DNA of 64,000 bases, from positions 850,583,760-850,647,759 of the forward strand of contig NC_090447.1 in NCBI RefSeq assembly GCF_031143425.1, read 5' to 3'. The notes beneath the pieces are model-generated. The model was given only the letters and a program-made list of their open reading frames with translations. It did not search any database and was not told the DNA's origin. The translations under genes and the position numbers were made by a program. Origin of the DNA: Pleurodeles waltl. Taxonomy: Eukaryota > Chordata > Amphibia > Caudata > Salamandridae. Below are positions 35,056 through 44,875 of the stretch, piece after piece. The first letter of the stretch is position 1. Every line of letters begins with the position of its first letter.

Positions 35056-36981
35056 ATGGCTGCTGCGTCTGGGGAAAGGGCCCCTGCCTTCACTGCACAG
35101 GAGTTGGAGAAACTTGTGGATGGGGTCCTCCCCCAGTACATGCTACTCTACGGTCCTCCAGACCAACATTTTAGTACACAGGGAGCACGTTGTATGGGCT
35201 AGGCCGGGGTGGACAGGGCTGGGTGGAAGAGGGAAGCGGGCAGAGTTGATACTAAAGTAAAGCATTGGGATAAAAGGCCAACATGGCCAGAGTAGGGAGG
35301 GGGGCACTCACAACGACGGTGCAGTTGGTAATAACTCTTACTCATTCCTTGTGCATGTCATGTATGTCAACGCCCACCAGAAGAGGGACATTTGGCGTGC
35401 CATCGCCAAGGAGGTCCGGACCCTGGGGGCCCACCAGAGACGGGGCACCCACTGCCGTAAGAGATGGGAGGACATTCGCCGCTGCAGCAAGAAGACGGCG
35501 GAGGCTCAGCTGGGGATGGCCTCCCAACGTGGGAGGGGTGCCCGTTGCACCATGACCCCCCTGATGTTCCGTATCCTGGCGGTGGCCTATCCGGAGTTGG
35601 ATGGGCGCTTAAGGACATCACAGCAGACACAAGGGGGTGAGTACAACCTCATTCTGCGGACTTTGCGTGCAGTGGAGGGGTCTGGGTGGGGGAGGTGGGC
35701 TGTGAGTGTCCCTAGGCCAGGGCGAGTTAGGTAGGCAAGGCCCCTCCGTAATGTGTGCCATGTGGCACTCTACCCCACCTCAGAAGAGTGCCAAGTTGAG
35801 GTATAGTTGCCCCTGTGGCATCCATGTGCGCAGATTTCCACCATTGCCATGTAGGCCATATCCCAGAAATTGCATGTGCAGAGGCCAGGAGCACGGCGTA
35901 ATGCATGGGGCTGCTGCGTCTGTCTTGTCGGCCAATGGTAGCGGTATGCCATGCACTAAAACTCTCTTTGTTCTGTCTCCCCCCCCTTTTCCTGCTCTCC
36001 CTGTCCTTTTGTACATCAGCATCATCAGGCAGAGGTACAGTGGCACCGGAGCACGAGGTAGCTGCATCCCACATGGCCATGGAGGGCCACACCACAGACT
36101 CTGAATGCACCAGTGGGACGGAGGGTGAGGGGAGCTTCACGTCGGCCACCGGATCACCAACCAGCGACACAGACTCGTCCGCCGATGGAGCTCCCCAGTG
36201 GTGGCGGCACCATCTGTGCGCCCCACTTCTACAGGTACAGCTGCCACCTCCCCTACCAGCACCGCCCTCCCAGCAGCCCCTCAGCTTTCGCCCCGTGCCC
36301 GCTCACCCAGGAGGGTGGGCATCACCTTCACCCCAGGCACCTCAGGCCCTGCCCCTGTCACCCCTGCTGCCCTCAGTGAGGAGGCCATTGACCTTCTCAG
36401 GTCACTCACTGTTGGGCAGTCTACCATTGTGAATGCCATCCAGGGTGTAGAACGAGAGTTGCAACACGGTAATGCATTCCTGGAGGGCATTCATTCTGGT
36501 CAGGCTGCCCTTCAGCGAACCCTGCAATCTCTGGCCTCAGCACTGATGGCAGCCATTGTCCCTGTGTCCAGCCTCCCCCTCCAACTTCCTCCACCCAGAC
36601 CCAATCCCCTGTACCCCAGCCCATCCCAAGCACACCTACAGACCAGCATGCACACAAGTCAACACACACAAGTAGCTCAAGCAAACATAGGCACCACACA
36701 CACCACAGGCACTCACGCAAGCCTCACCCACATACAGACACAGCAACATCCACTGTCTCCACTGTGTCCCCCTCCTCCTCTTCTCCCTCCTCCCTCCCAG
36801 TCTCGTCTACACACACACTGCATGCACCACATCTACAGGCACTAGGACTCGCACCAGGACACCCAGCACCACAAGCCGCTCACCTGCACTCACCACCTCC
36901 ACTGCCATTTACACGTCCCCTGTGTCCTCTCCCAGTGTGTCTGTGACGCCCCCTCCCAAAGTACACAAACGCCGGCAATAA
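35056..36981 (+). pseudogene. Myb/SANT-like protein 2, left copy, broken
   Basis: The three exons defined in the right arm map to 35,056-35,169, 35,366-35,636 and 36,029-36,981. Here the exon 1 donor GT is TT (CAACATTTTAGT), the exon 2 acceptor AG is AT, and exon 3 has three single-base deletions (near 36,188, 36,585 and 36,815). It has no early stop in exon 2 (TSQQTQG is intact), unlike the right copy. The domain is a second SANT-like fold, FTAQELEKLVDGVLPQY plus KRDIWRAIAKEV and HCRKRWEDIRRCSKK, distinct from protein 1. An internal helix-rich block (SEEAIDLLRSL...QGVERELQHGNAFLEGI) follows. Confidence 0.75.
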
Positions 36982-37047
36982 CTCACCCAACATCCATCCA
37001 CCTCACGACAGCCTCCAGTACCTGCACCTGCACCCAAAACACCTAAA

Positions 37048-37986
37048 GTGACACCTCCTACAACCACCTCCTCTTCCTCCACTCCCAGAGCCCCTCCAGC
37101 TACCCATCCCAGTGTCCGTCAGAAACTGTCCCTATGTCAAATTGACCTTTTTGCCCCCACCCCCCCTCCAATTCATCAGTCCCGTCGTAGCGCCTCAGCC
37201 AAAAAGCCTCCAGTACCAGTGGTGCGTGTTCCAGGTTTTTGGAGTGCACCGTCCACTAGGGCAGGCAGTAGGACCCGGAGCCAAGGCACTGGCAGCCCAC
37301 CCCCTGTAAAGGCTCTGAAATTGGGGCGTGAACGACGGGACCGTGTCAAGACTCCTTGTGGGACAACAAGTGAAATGGGATCCAAGGCGATTGGTGAGTC
37401 AGCTGTAACTCCAAAGAAGGTGGGGAAGGTCCAGAGGAAGTCTCCCCAGCCTGTTGTGAGTGTCACGGAGGAGAAGTGCGCCATCATTTCCGGCGGTCCA
37501 GACACAACCGCCAGCACCGTCGTCACTGGTCCAGAGACCACCGCCGGAGTCAGTGCCCAGGAGGGCCCAAGTATCGTCACTGGTCAGGAGACCACTGCCG
37601 GAGTCAGTGCCCAGGAGGGCCCAAGTATCGTCACTGGTCAGGAGACCACCGCCACCGCCGGAGTCAGTGCCCAGGAGGGCCCAAGTATCGTCACTGGTCA
37701 GGAGACCACCGCCGGAGTCAGTGCCCAGGAGGGCCCAAGTATCGTTACTGGTCAGGAGACCACCGCCACCGCAGGAGTCAGTGCCCAGGAGGGCCCAAGT
37801 ATCGTCACTGGTCAGGAGACCACCGCCAGAGTCACAGCCCAGGAGGGCCCAAGTATCGTCACTAGTCAGGAGACCACCGCCAGAGTCACAGCCCAGGAGG
37901 GCCCGAGTATCGTCACTGGTCAGGAGACCACCGCCGGAGTCACAGCCCAGGAGGGTACAGGATGCCACAGCCCCGCTGGCCAATGA
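37048..37986 (+). CDS. Repeat-coding ORF, left copy (18-residue repeats)
   Basis: Open frame of 312 codons with no ATG near its start. It is in the same frame as the end of Myb2 exon 3 and is separated from it only by the TAA at 36,979-36,981. It could be a C-terminal extension of Myb2 or a separately spliced exon. The first half is Ser/Pro/Lys-rich with KKVGKVQRKSP near the middle. The second half is about eight tandem 18-residue units of the form GVSAQEGPSIVTGQETTA (54 bp each, some with a 6-bp insertion). Both arms keep this frame although repeat number differs. The other plus-strand frame is also open through the repeats, so the coding frame is inferred. Confidence 0.45.
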   Translation: MTPPTTTSSSSTPRAPPATHPSVRQKLSLCQIDLFAPTPPPIHQSRRSASAKKPPVPVVRVPGFWSAPSTRAGSRTRSQGTGSPPPVKALKLGRERRDRVKTPCGTTSEMGSKAIGESAVTPKKVGKVQRKSPQPVVSVTEEKCAIISGGPDTTASTVVTGPETTAGVSAQEGPSIVTGQETTAGVSAQEGPSIVTGQETTATAGVSAQEGPSIVTGQETTAGVSAQEGPSIVTGQETTATAGVSAQEGPSIVTGQETTARVTAQEGPSIVTSQETTARVTAQEGPSIVTGQETTAGVTAQEGTGCHSPAGQ

Positions 37987-37989
37987 TGG

Positions 37990-38150
37990 AACGTCATGCC
38001 ACACACCAATGTCCAGTGTGGAGATCGTCATGCCACACACCAATGTCCAGTATGGAGATCGTCATGCCACACACCAATGTCCAGTATGGAGATCGTCATG
38101 CCACACACCAATGTCCAGTGTGGAGATCGTCATGCCACACACCAATGTGG
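37990..38150. repeat. 34-bp tandem array at the inner end of the left arm
   Basis: About five copies of a 34-bp unit (CATGCCACACACCAATGTCC followed by AGTATGGAGATCGT). The inverted counterpart is at 39,785-40,025 with about seven copies. The palindrome symmetry ends within these arrays, which suggests that they mark the recombination or fold-back point. Confidence 0.85.
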
Positions 38151-38295
38151 AGACAATGTACCGCCCACAGTATTACAACAGGCCAATCCGCCACCTTTTC
38201 CGGGGCGGATTCACCGTGGATAAAAACATGGCGGAAAGAGCTTTTGCTATGGGAAAACGCTCACCTCAACACATCCCACGAGGAACGACGACTCC

Positions 38296-41200
38296 ATGGA
38301 CCCGGAACTCCAAATACTACCTGCCCTTGTCTTACTGCTCGTTTACGACCAACAGCGATGTAGGCGCAGAAGATACCGGTGAGTACTGCATCTACGACAC
38401 AGGGAGGGGGAAAGCAAAAGTCAGGGGGACACCCACCAAACACCCCCACCCCACCCTCGCATATTACAACATACACACCAATGCAGTCAAAAATATCACA
38501 TTAACAACCCACAATCCCCCCGGAAGAATGCAAAGACAATGCGAATTTTGGTCAAACATTGTAATGTGCCAATATACATGTCATACAAAAATATACAGAT
38601 ATATAGCTCTAAATCACTCATAATTATATATACAATACAAGAAGTAGTACAGATATGTACACAACAATGTCCGTGCACCAACAGTCCAAAAATGCATGGG
38701 CGAGGCCCACAATAGATACCTGACCAAAATCCGAGAGAACACTGCCGGAGCATCAGATAGAAATACTACAGGCACCTCAGGGGGAAGGGAAGGGGGGGCA
38801 CCTCAGCCGGGTGACTGCAAAGCCACATCCACGACGGGGCTCCATGCCCATTGATGTATCCTGGGGAGTGCAAAGCCACAGTCTCTCAAGTCTCTACAGT
38901 GGGTGGTTTGCCCACTGTGCCATCCTGGGGAGTGCAAAGCCACAGTCTCACAAGTCTCTACAGTGGGTGGTTTGCCCACTGTGCCATCCTGGGGAGTGCA
39001 AAGCCACAGTCTCACAAGTCTCTACAGTGGGTGGTTTGCCCACTGTGCCATCCTGGGGAGTGCAAAGCCACAGTCTCTCAAGTAGATGCAGGTCTCCACT
39101 GGTTCTGGAGGGGGACTGGTGCCCAGACTGGATGAGTCTCCCCGTGAAACTTCCTGTCCTGTCACTGTCCCAGCTGCACATGGGATAAGGATGCCTGATG
39201 TGGCGGTACATTCATTCCTACACGGTGCATGCCCTGTTCAGCGGTGCTTTGACATGGCGGTCTTTGCCCTGTTCAGCGGTGCTTTGCCATGGCGGTTCAG
39301 GACTGTTCAGTGGTGCGTTGCCATGGCGGTTCAGGACTGTTCAGTGGTGCTTTGACATGGCGGTCTCTGCCCTGTTCAGTGGTGCTTTGACATGGCGGTC
39401 TTTGCCCTGTTCAGCGGTGCTTTGCCATGGCGGTTCAGGACTGTTCAGTGGTGCTTTGCCATGGCGGTTCAGAACTGTTCAGTGGTGCTTTGCCATGGCG
39501 GTTCAGGACTGTTCAGTGGTGCTTTGATATGGCGGTCGCTGCCCTGTTCAGCGGTGCTTTGACATGGCGTTCTTTGCCCTGTTCAGCGGTGCTTTGCCAT
39601 GGCGGTTCAGGACTGTTCAGTGGTGCTTTGCCATGGCGGTTCAGGACTGTTCAGTGGTGCTTTGACATGGCGGTCTCTGCCCTGTTCAGCGGTGCTTTGA
39701 CATGGCGGTCTTTGCCCTGTTCAGCGGTGCTTTGACATGGCGGTTCAGGACTGTTCAGTGGTGCTTTGCCATGGCGGTTCTGATACTGGACATTGGTGCG
39801 TGGCATGACAATCTCCATACTGGACATTGGTGTGTGGCATGACGATCTCCACACTGGACATTAGTGTGTGGCATGACGATCTCCATACTGGACATTGGTG
39901 TGTGGCATGACGATCTCCACACTGGACATTGGTGTGTGGCATGACATTCCATCATTGCCCAACTGGACATTGCTGTGTGGCATGACGATCTCCACACTGG
40001 ACATTGGTGTGTGGCATGACGTTCCATCATTGGCCAGCGGGGCTGTGGCATCCTGTCCCCTCCTGGGCTGTGACTCCGGCGGTGGTCTCCTGACCAGTGA
40101 CGATACTCGGGCCCTCCTTGGCTGTGACTCTGGCAGTGGTCTCCTGACCAGTGACGATACTTGGGCCCTCCTGGGCACTGACTCCGGCGGTGGTCTCCTG
40201 ACCAGTGACGATACTTGGGCCCTCCTGGGCACTGACTCCGGCGGTGGTCTCCTGACCAGTGATGATACTTGAGCCCTCCTGGGCACTGACTCCGGCGGTG
40301 GTCTCCTGACCAGTGACGATACTTGGGCCCTCCTGGGCACCGACTCCGGCGGTGGTCTCCTGACCAGTGACAATACTTGGGCCCTCCTGGGCACTGACTC
40401 CGGCGGTGGTCTCTGGACCAGTGACGACGGTGCTGGCGGTTGTGTCTGGACCGCCGGAAATGATGGCGCACGTCTCCGGCGTGACACTCACAACAGGCTG
40501 GGGAGACTTCCTCTGGACCTTCCCCACCTTTTTTGGAGTTACAGCTGACTTACCAATCGCCTTGGATCCCATTTCACTTGTTGTCCCACCAGGAGTCTTG
40601 ACACGGTCCCGTAATCCACTTCCCAATTTCAGAGCCTTTACAGGGGGTGGGCTGCCAGTGCCTTGGCTCCGGGTCCTACTGCCTGCCCTGGTGGACGGTG
40701 CACTCCAAAAACCTGGAACACGCACCACTGGTACTGGAGGCTTTTTGGCTGAGGTGCTACGACGGGACTGATGAATTGGAGGGGGGGGTGGGGGCAAAAA
40801 GGTCAATTTGACATAGGGACAGTTTCTGACGGACACTGGGATGGGTAGCTGGAGGGGCTCTGGGAGTGGAGGAAGAAGAGGTGGTTGTTGGAGGTGTCAC
40901 TTTAGGTGTTTTGGGTGCAGGTGCAGGTACTGGAGTCTGTCGTGAGGTGGATGGATGTTAGGTGAGTGATTGCCGGCGTTTGTGTACTTTGGGAGGGGGC
41001 GTCACAGACACACTGGGAGAGGACACAGGGGACGTGTAAATGGCAGTGGAGGTGGTGAGTGCAGGTGAGCGGCTTGTGGTGCTGGATGTCCTGGTGCGAG
41101 TCCTAGTACCTGTAGATGTGGTGCATGCAGGTGTGTGTGTAGACGAGACTGGGAGAAAGGAGGGAGAAGAGGAGGAGGGGGACACAGTGGAGACAGTGGA

Positions 41201-44200
41201 TGTTGCTGTGTCTGTATGTGGGTGAGGCTTGCGTGAGTGCCTGTGGTGTGTGTGGTGCCTATGTTTGCTTGAGCTACTTGTGTGTGTTGACTTGTGTGCA
41301 TGCTGGTCTGTAGGTGTGCTTGGGATGGGCTGGGGTACAGGGGACTGGGTCTGGGTGGAGGAAGTTGGAGGGGGGAGGCTGGACACAGGGACAATGGCTG
41401 CCATCAGTGCTGAGGCCAGAGATTGCAGGGTTCGCTGAAGGGCAGCCTGACCAGAATGAATGCCCTCCAGGAATGCATTACCGTGTTGCAACTCTTGTTC
41501 TACACCCTGGATGGCATTCACAATGGTAGACGGCCCAACAGTGAGTGACCTGAGGAGGTCAATGGCCTCCTCACTGAGGGCAGCAGGGGTGACAGGGGCA
41601 GGGCCTGAGGTGCCTGGGGCGAAGGTGATGCCCACCCTCCTGGGTGAGCGGGCACGGGGCGAATGCTGAGGGGCTGCTGGGAGGGCGGTGCTGGTAGGGG
41701 AGGTGGCGGCTGTACCTGTAGAAGTGGGGCGCACAGATGGTGCCGCCACCACTGGGGAGCTCCCATCGGCGGATGAGTCTGTGTCGCTGTTTGGTGATCC
41801 GGTGGCCGACGTGAAGCTCCCCTCGCCCTCCATCCCACTGGTGCATTCAGAGTCTGTGGTGTGGCCCACCATGTCCATGTGGGATGCAGCTCCCTCGTGC
41901 TCCGGTGCCACTGTACCTCCGCCTGATGATGCTGATGTACAAAAGGACAGGGAGAGCAGGAAAAGGGAGGGGAGACAGAACAAAGAGAGTTTTAGTGCAT
42001 GGCATACCGCTACCGTTGGCGGACAGGACAGACATAGCAGCCCCATGCATTACGCCGTGCTACTGGCCTCTGCACATGCAATTTCTGGGATATGGCCTAC
42101 ATGGCAACGGTGGAAATCTGCGCGCATGGATGCCACAGGGGCAACTATACCTCAACTTGGCACTCTTTTGAGGTGGGGTAGAGTGCCACATGGCACACAT
42201 TACGGAGGGGCCTTGCCTACCTAACTCGCCCTGGCCTAGGGACACACACAGCCCACCTCCCCCACCCAGACCCCTCCACTGCATGCAAAGTCCGCCTAAT
42301 GAGGTTGTACTCACCCCCTTGTGTCTGCTATGATGTCCTTAAGCACCCATCCAACTCCGGGGAGGCCACCGCCAGGATCCGGAACATCATGGGGGTCATG
42401 GTGCGACGGGCACCCCTCCCACGTTGGGAGGCCATCCCCAGCTGAGCCTCCGCCATCTTCTTGCTGCAGCGGCGAATGTCCTCCCATCTCTTACGGCAGT
42501 GGGTGCCCCGTCTCTGGTGGGCCCCCAGGGTCCAGACCTCCTTGGCGATGGCACGCCAAATGTCCCTCTTCTGGTGGGCGCTGACCTACATGACATGAAC
42601 AAGGAAAGAGGAACAGTCATTACCAACTGCACTGTCGTTGTGAGTGGCCCCCTCCCTACTCTGGCCATGTGGGCCTTTTATTCCCATGCTTTACTTTAGT
42701 ATCAACTCTGCCCCCTTCCCTCTTCCACCCAGCCCTGTCCACCCCGGCCTAGCCCATACAACGTGCTCCCTGTGTACTAACCTGTTGGTCTGGAGGACCG
42801 TAGAGTAGCATGTACTGGGGGAGGACCCCATCCACAAGTTTCTCCAACTCCTGTGCAGTGAAGGCAGGGGCCCTCTCCCCAGACGCAGCAGCCATCGTCG
42901 CTTCCAGACCGAGGTCACAGCAGCACTAGCAGTGTAGGTCCTCTCCTGTCGAAGGTCAGGTATCTAGTGATTGAACAGATAGAAAATGGCGGTGACGTCC
43001 GCGGCAGTGACGTGTGCAGCGGTGCGCATCATCACCGCCGGCGCACCTATTCATTGGCTCCTGGGACCCATAGGGTCCAATGTTAACCAATGCAGCATTG
43101 CGCCGTGGTCTACGACCGCCTACCGTGACGGTGTGCAACGCCAGCGCTGTTACCCCACAATCCCATTGTCCCAGTTTTGAGGTCAGGCAGCCGCCATTTC
43201 AGGGGCCCACATGGCTTCATTTACTACTGCGTCACACATACCGAGGCCTACACTCAACACACATCCAGGAAGGGTTTATTGTCTGGTGTAGTCTTGTGTG
43301 TGACTGTGGGTACATACCTGGAGGAATAGTGACTGTTTATTCGCTGTTGTCCTTCTTAGGCACCGTCAGCTGGGATATATGAGAAGATGGTGGAATCCTC
43401 CGGTGTACCGACCGCTGGTGGACCTGTTGACAATGGAAGAGAGACCTTTAATCGTCATCTACAGGTTTGACCGTGCCACTATCCATGAACTATGTACCCA
43501 GTTGGAGCCAGACCTGATGTCACCAATCCGCCATCCGACTGGAATCCCCCCTGACGTGCAGGTGCTGTCAGTGCTCCATTTCCTTGCAAGTGGTTCTTTT
43601 CAGACAACTGTGGCCATGGCATCAGGGATGTCCCAGCCTATGTTTTCCAACGTCTTGTCCAGAGTGTTGGCTGCCCTGCTGAAACACGTAAGGAGATACA
43701 TCATTTTCCCTGAGGTGGAGGATTTGCCTACAGTGAAAGGTGACTTCTATGCCCTTGGACATATCCCCAATGTCATAGGTGCCATTGATGGGACCCATGT
43801 AGCTCTGGTCCCCCCCCACAGGAGTGAACAGGTGTACAGGAACAGGAAGAGTTATTATTCGATGAATGTCCAGATGGTCTGTCTGGCAGACCAGTACATC
43901 TCGCAGGTAAATGCTATGTTCCCTGGCTCTGTGCATGACGCCTACATCCTGCGCAATAGCAGCATCCCTGATATGATGGGTCAACTCCAGAGGCACCGTG
44001 TATGGCTATTGGGGGACTCTGGTTACCCCAACCTTTCCTGGCTACTAACCCCAGTGAGGAATCCCAGGACCAGGGCAGAGGAACGCTACAATGAGGCCCA
44101 TGGGCGGACTAGGAGGGTGATCGAACGCACCTTCGGCCTCCTGAAGGCCAGGTTCAGGTGCCTCCATATGACAGGTGGGTCCCTATCCTACTCACCGAAG

Positions 44201-44395
44201 AAGGTGTGTGACATCATCATCGCCTGCTCCATGCTCCATAATTTTTCATTGCGACGCCAGGTGCCTTTTCTACAGGAGGATGATCCAGATGACGGTGTTG
44301 TGCCAGCTGTGGAGCCTGTGGACAGTGATGAGGATGAAGCTGAGGAAGAAGAAAACAACAACAGGGAGTCAGTCATACAGCAATATTTCCAGTGA
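38296..44395 (+). CDS. HARBI1-like: HARBI1-type transposase, intact, two exons
   Basis: Exon 1 is 38,296-38,378 (MDPELQILPALVLLLVYDQQ then a Cys/Arg-rich RCRRRRYR). The donor is TACCG followed by GTGAGTAC. Exon 2 is 43,360-44,395, with acceptor CCTTCTTAG, and the phase joins in frame. The product is about 372 residues, close to the usual ~350 of HARBI1 proteins. Counting from the Met at 43,379: a helix-turn-helix lies at residues 80-100 and the DDE triad is Asp137 (IGAIDGTHVAL), Asp213 (LLGDSGYPN) and Glu249 (VIERTFGLLKARFR). An acidic tail (DSDEDEAEEEEN) ends it. The ~5-kb intron contains the whole Myb2 gene on the opposite strand. Exon 2 is certain; the use of this distant exon 1 is inferred from phase and splice sites. 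Confidence 0.85.
38859..39080. repeat. 64-bp tandem array
   Basis: TCCTGGGGAGTGCAAAGCC begins at 38,859, 38,923, 38,987 and 39,051, an exact 64-bp period, with three full units and a partial one. The units are almost identical. It includes the inverted pair AGTGGG...CCCACT. No function is apparent. Confidence 0.9.
39230..39783. repeat. 34-35-bp tandem array with TIR-like core
   Basis: About sixteen units alternating between GCTTTGACATGGCGGTCT and GCTTTGCCATGGCGGTTC types. Each carries CATGGCGGT, resembling the terminal-repeat CATTGGCGGT of this element. It could be an array of binding sites for the transposase or a Myb partner, but that is an inference from sequence similarity only. Confidence 0.8.
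39785..40025. repeat. 34-bp tandem array at the inner end of the right arm
   Basis: About seven inverted units of the 37,990-38,150 array (ACTGGACATTGGTGTGTGGC core). An ATTCCATCATTGCCCAACTGG block is repeated inside, so local duplication has occurred since the arms formed. Confidence 0.85.
40027..40836 (-). CDS. Repeat-coding ORF, right copy
   Basis: 269 codons. The C-terminal part has about seven 18-residue repeats versus eight in the left arm. Length differences between arms are multiples of three. The N-terminal ~15 codons are in a different frame from the left copy, because a C-run near 40,790 has one extra base. A TAA lies upstream in the Myb2-connected frame at 40,958-40,960. Whether it is translated is not shown. 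Confidence 0.4.
   Translation of the reverse strand: MSVRNCPYVKLTFLPPPPPPIHQSRRSTSAKKPPVPVVRVPGFWSAPSTRAGSRTRSQGTGSPPPVKALKLGSGLRDRVKTPGGTTSEMGSKAIGKSAVTPKKVGKVQRKSPQPVVSVTPETCAIISGGPDTTASTVVTGPETTAGVSAQEGPSIVTGQETTAGVGAQEGPSIVTGQETTAGVSAQEGSSIITGQETTAGVSAQEGPSIVTGQETTAGVSAQEGPSIVTGQETTARVTAKEGPSIVTGQETTAGVTAQEGTGCHSPAGQ
40958..42895 (-). pseudogene. Myb/SANT-like protein 2, right copy, one nonsense codon
   Basis: Exon 1 is 42,895-42,782, exon 2 is 42,585-42,315 and exon 3 is 41,922-40,958. All splice sites are consensus (CAACAG/GTTAGT, CATGTAG, GGGG/GTGAGT, CATCATCAG) and all phases join, giving a 449-codon frame. The single visible lesion is TAG at 42,330-42,328, where the left arm has CAG (TSQQTQG), codon 124. 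The SANT-like domain occupies about residues 11-95 across exons 1 and 2. Exon 3 has a helix block (EEAIDLLRSLTVG...ALQRTLQSLASALMAAI) and a long Thr/Ser/His-rich tail. It lies in the transposase intron in antisense. Confidence 0.75.
42896..43359. other. Spacer between Myb2 exon 1 and transposase exon 2
   Basis: Counterpart of 34,592-35,055. It contains GGTCTACGACCGCCTACCGTG near 43,107 and an AGTCTTGTGTGTGACTGTGGGT stretch. Myb2 reads leftward from 42,895, so its promoter should be here. No core promoter motif is clear. Confidence 0.4.
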
Positions 44396-44875
44396 AACAC
44401 AGGTGAGTACATTTTCAGGTTTAACATTATATTAACTTTCACACGTCTACCTCTATCCTGTACCGACATTTCACTCACTATTTGTTAACTGAGTTGTCCC
44501 CTTCCATTTCAGTTTCACAAATGTGGTAACCTACGTGTCAACTGCTTGCATCCTTGAAGGGCTTGTGATGTGTGACATTGGTATGTTAGCCTTCCAATGG
44601 GTAACCCATTATGACACTGTCATTGATAATACAAAATTACAAATCATAGACTGACTCCATTTTATTTAGTGTTTCAAGGGTGTTTATTTAAGTGCTAAAA
44701 AATGAAGGGGGGTTGTGAAATGGGGATGGGTGATGGTGGAGGAATGTCCATGGCAGAGTCCAGTCTATTAGTCTCACAGGTACATTGCACATCTGGCCAT
44801 TGGAAGTGGAGCTGGGGCAGTTCCGAATTGGACAGGGTAACAAAGTGGGACAGTAGGGGGACAATCAGGGTGGTC

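Larger units (their letters stand above)
30952..38145. repeat. Left arm of the 7.2-kb inverted repeat
   Basis: Reverse complement of 39,784-46,999 throughout, from the terminal TTGGCGGTATAAGGCGC to the 34-bp array next to the centre. Differences are substitutions, single-base indels in homopolymers, and changes in tandem-repeat number. Confidence 0.9.
38146..39783. other. Unique centre of the palindromic Harbinger
   Basis: 1.64 kb without an inverted counterpart. It contains the first exon of the transposase (38,296-38,378), a 64-bp array and a 34-35-bp array. Near 38,175 it has ATTACAACAGGCCAATCCGCC, which resembles the terminal ATTACAACATTGGCGG and may be a decayed internal end of the progenitor. 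Confidence 0.6.

Noticed and set aside
37460..38623. 387-codon plus-strand open frame across the repeats into the centre
   Set aside because: It is the other frame of the 54-bp repeat array, which has no stops in any register, and continues through the 34-bp array. The encoded RRPPPESVPRRAQVSSLV repeats look like a shadow, and no start or domain supports it.
37990..39783. CRISPR-like arrays
   Set aside because: The 34-, 35- and 64-bp units are direct tandem repeats without unique spacers, inside a eukaryotic transposon.
43379..44395. Transposase as a domesticated host HARBI1 gene
   Set aside because: It lies inside an element with matched ends and TAA duplications, next to a decayed sister copy, so it is a transposon gene.
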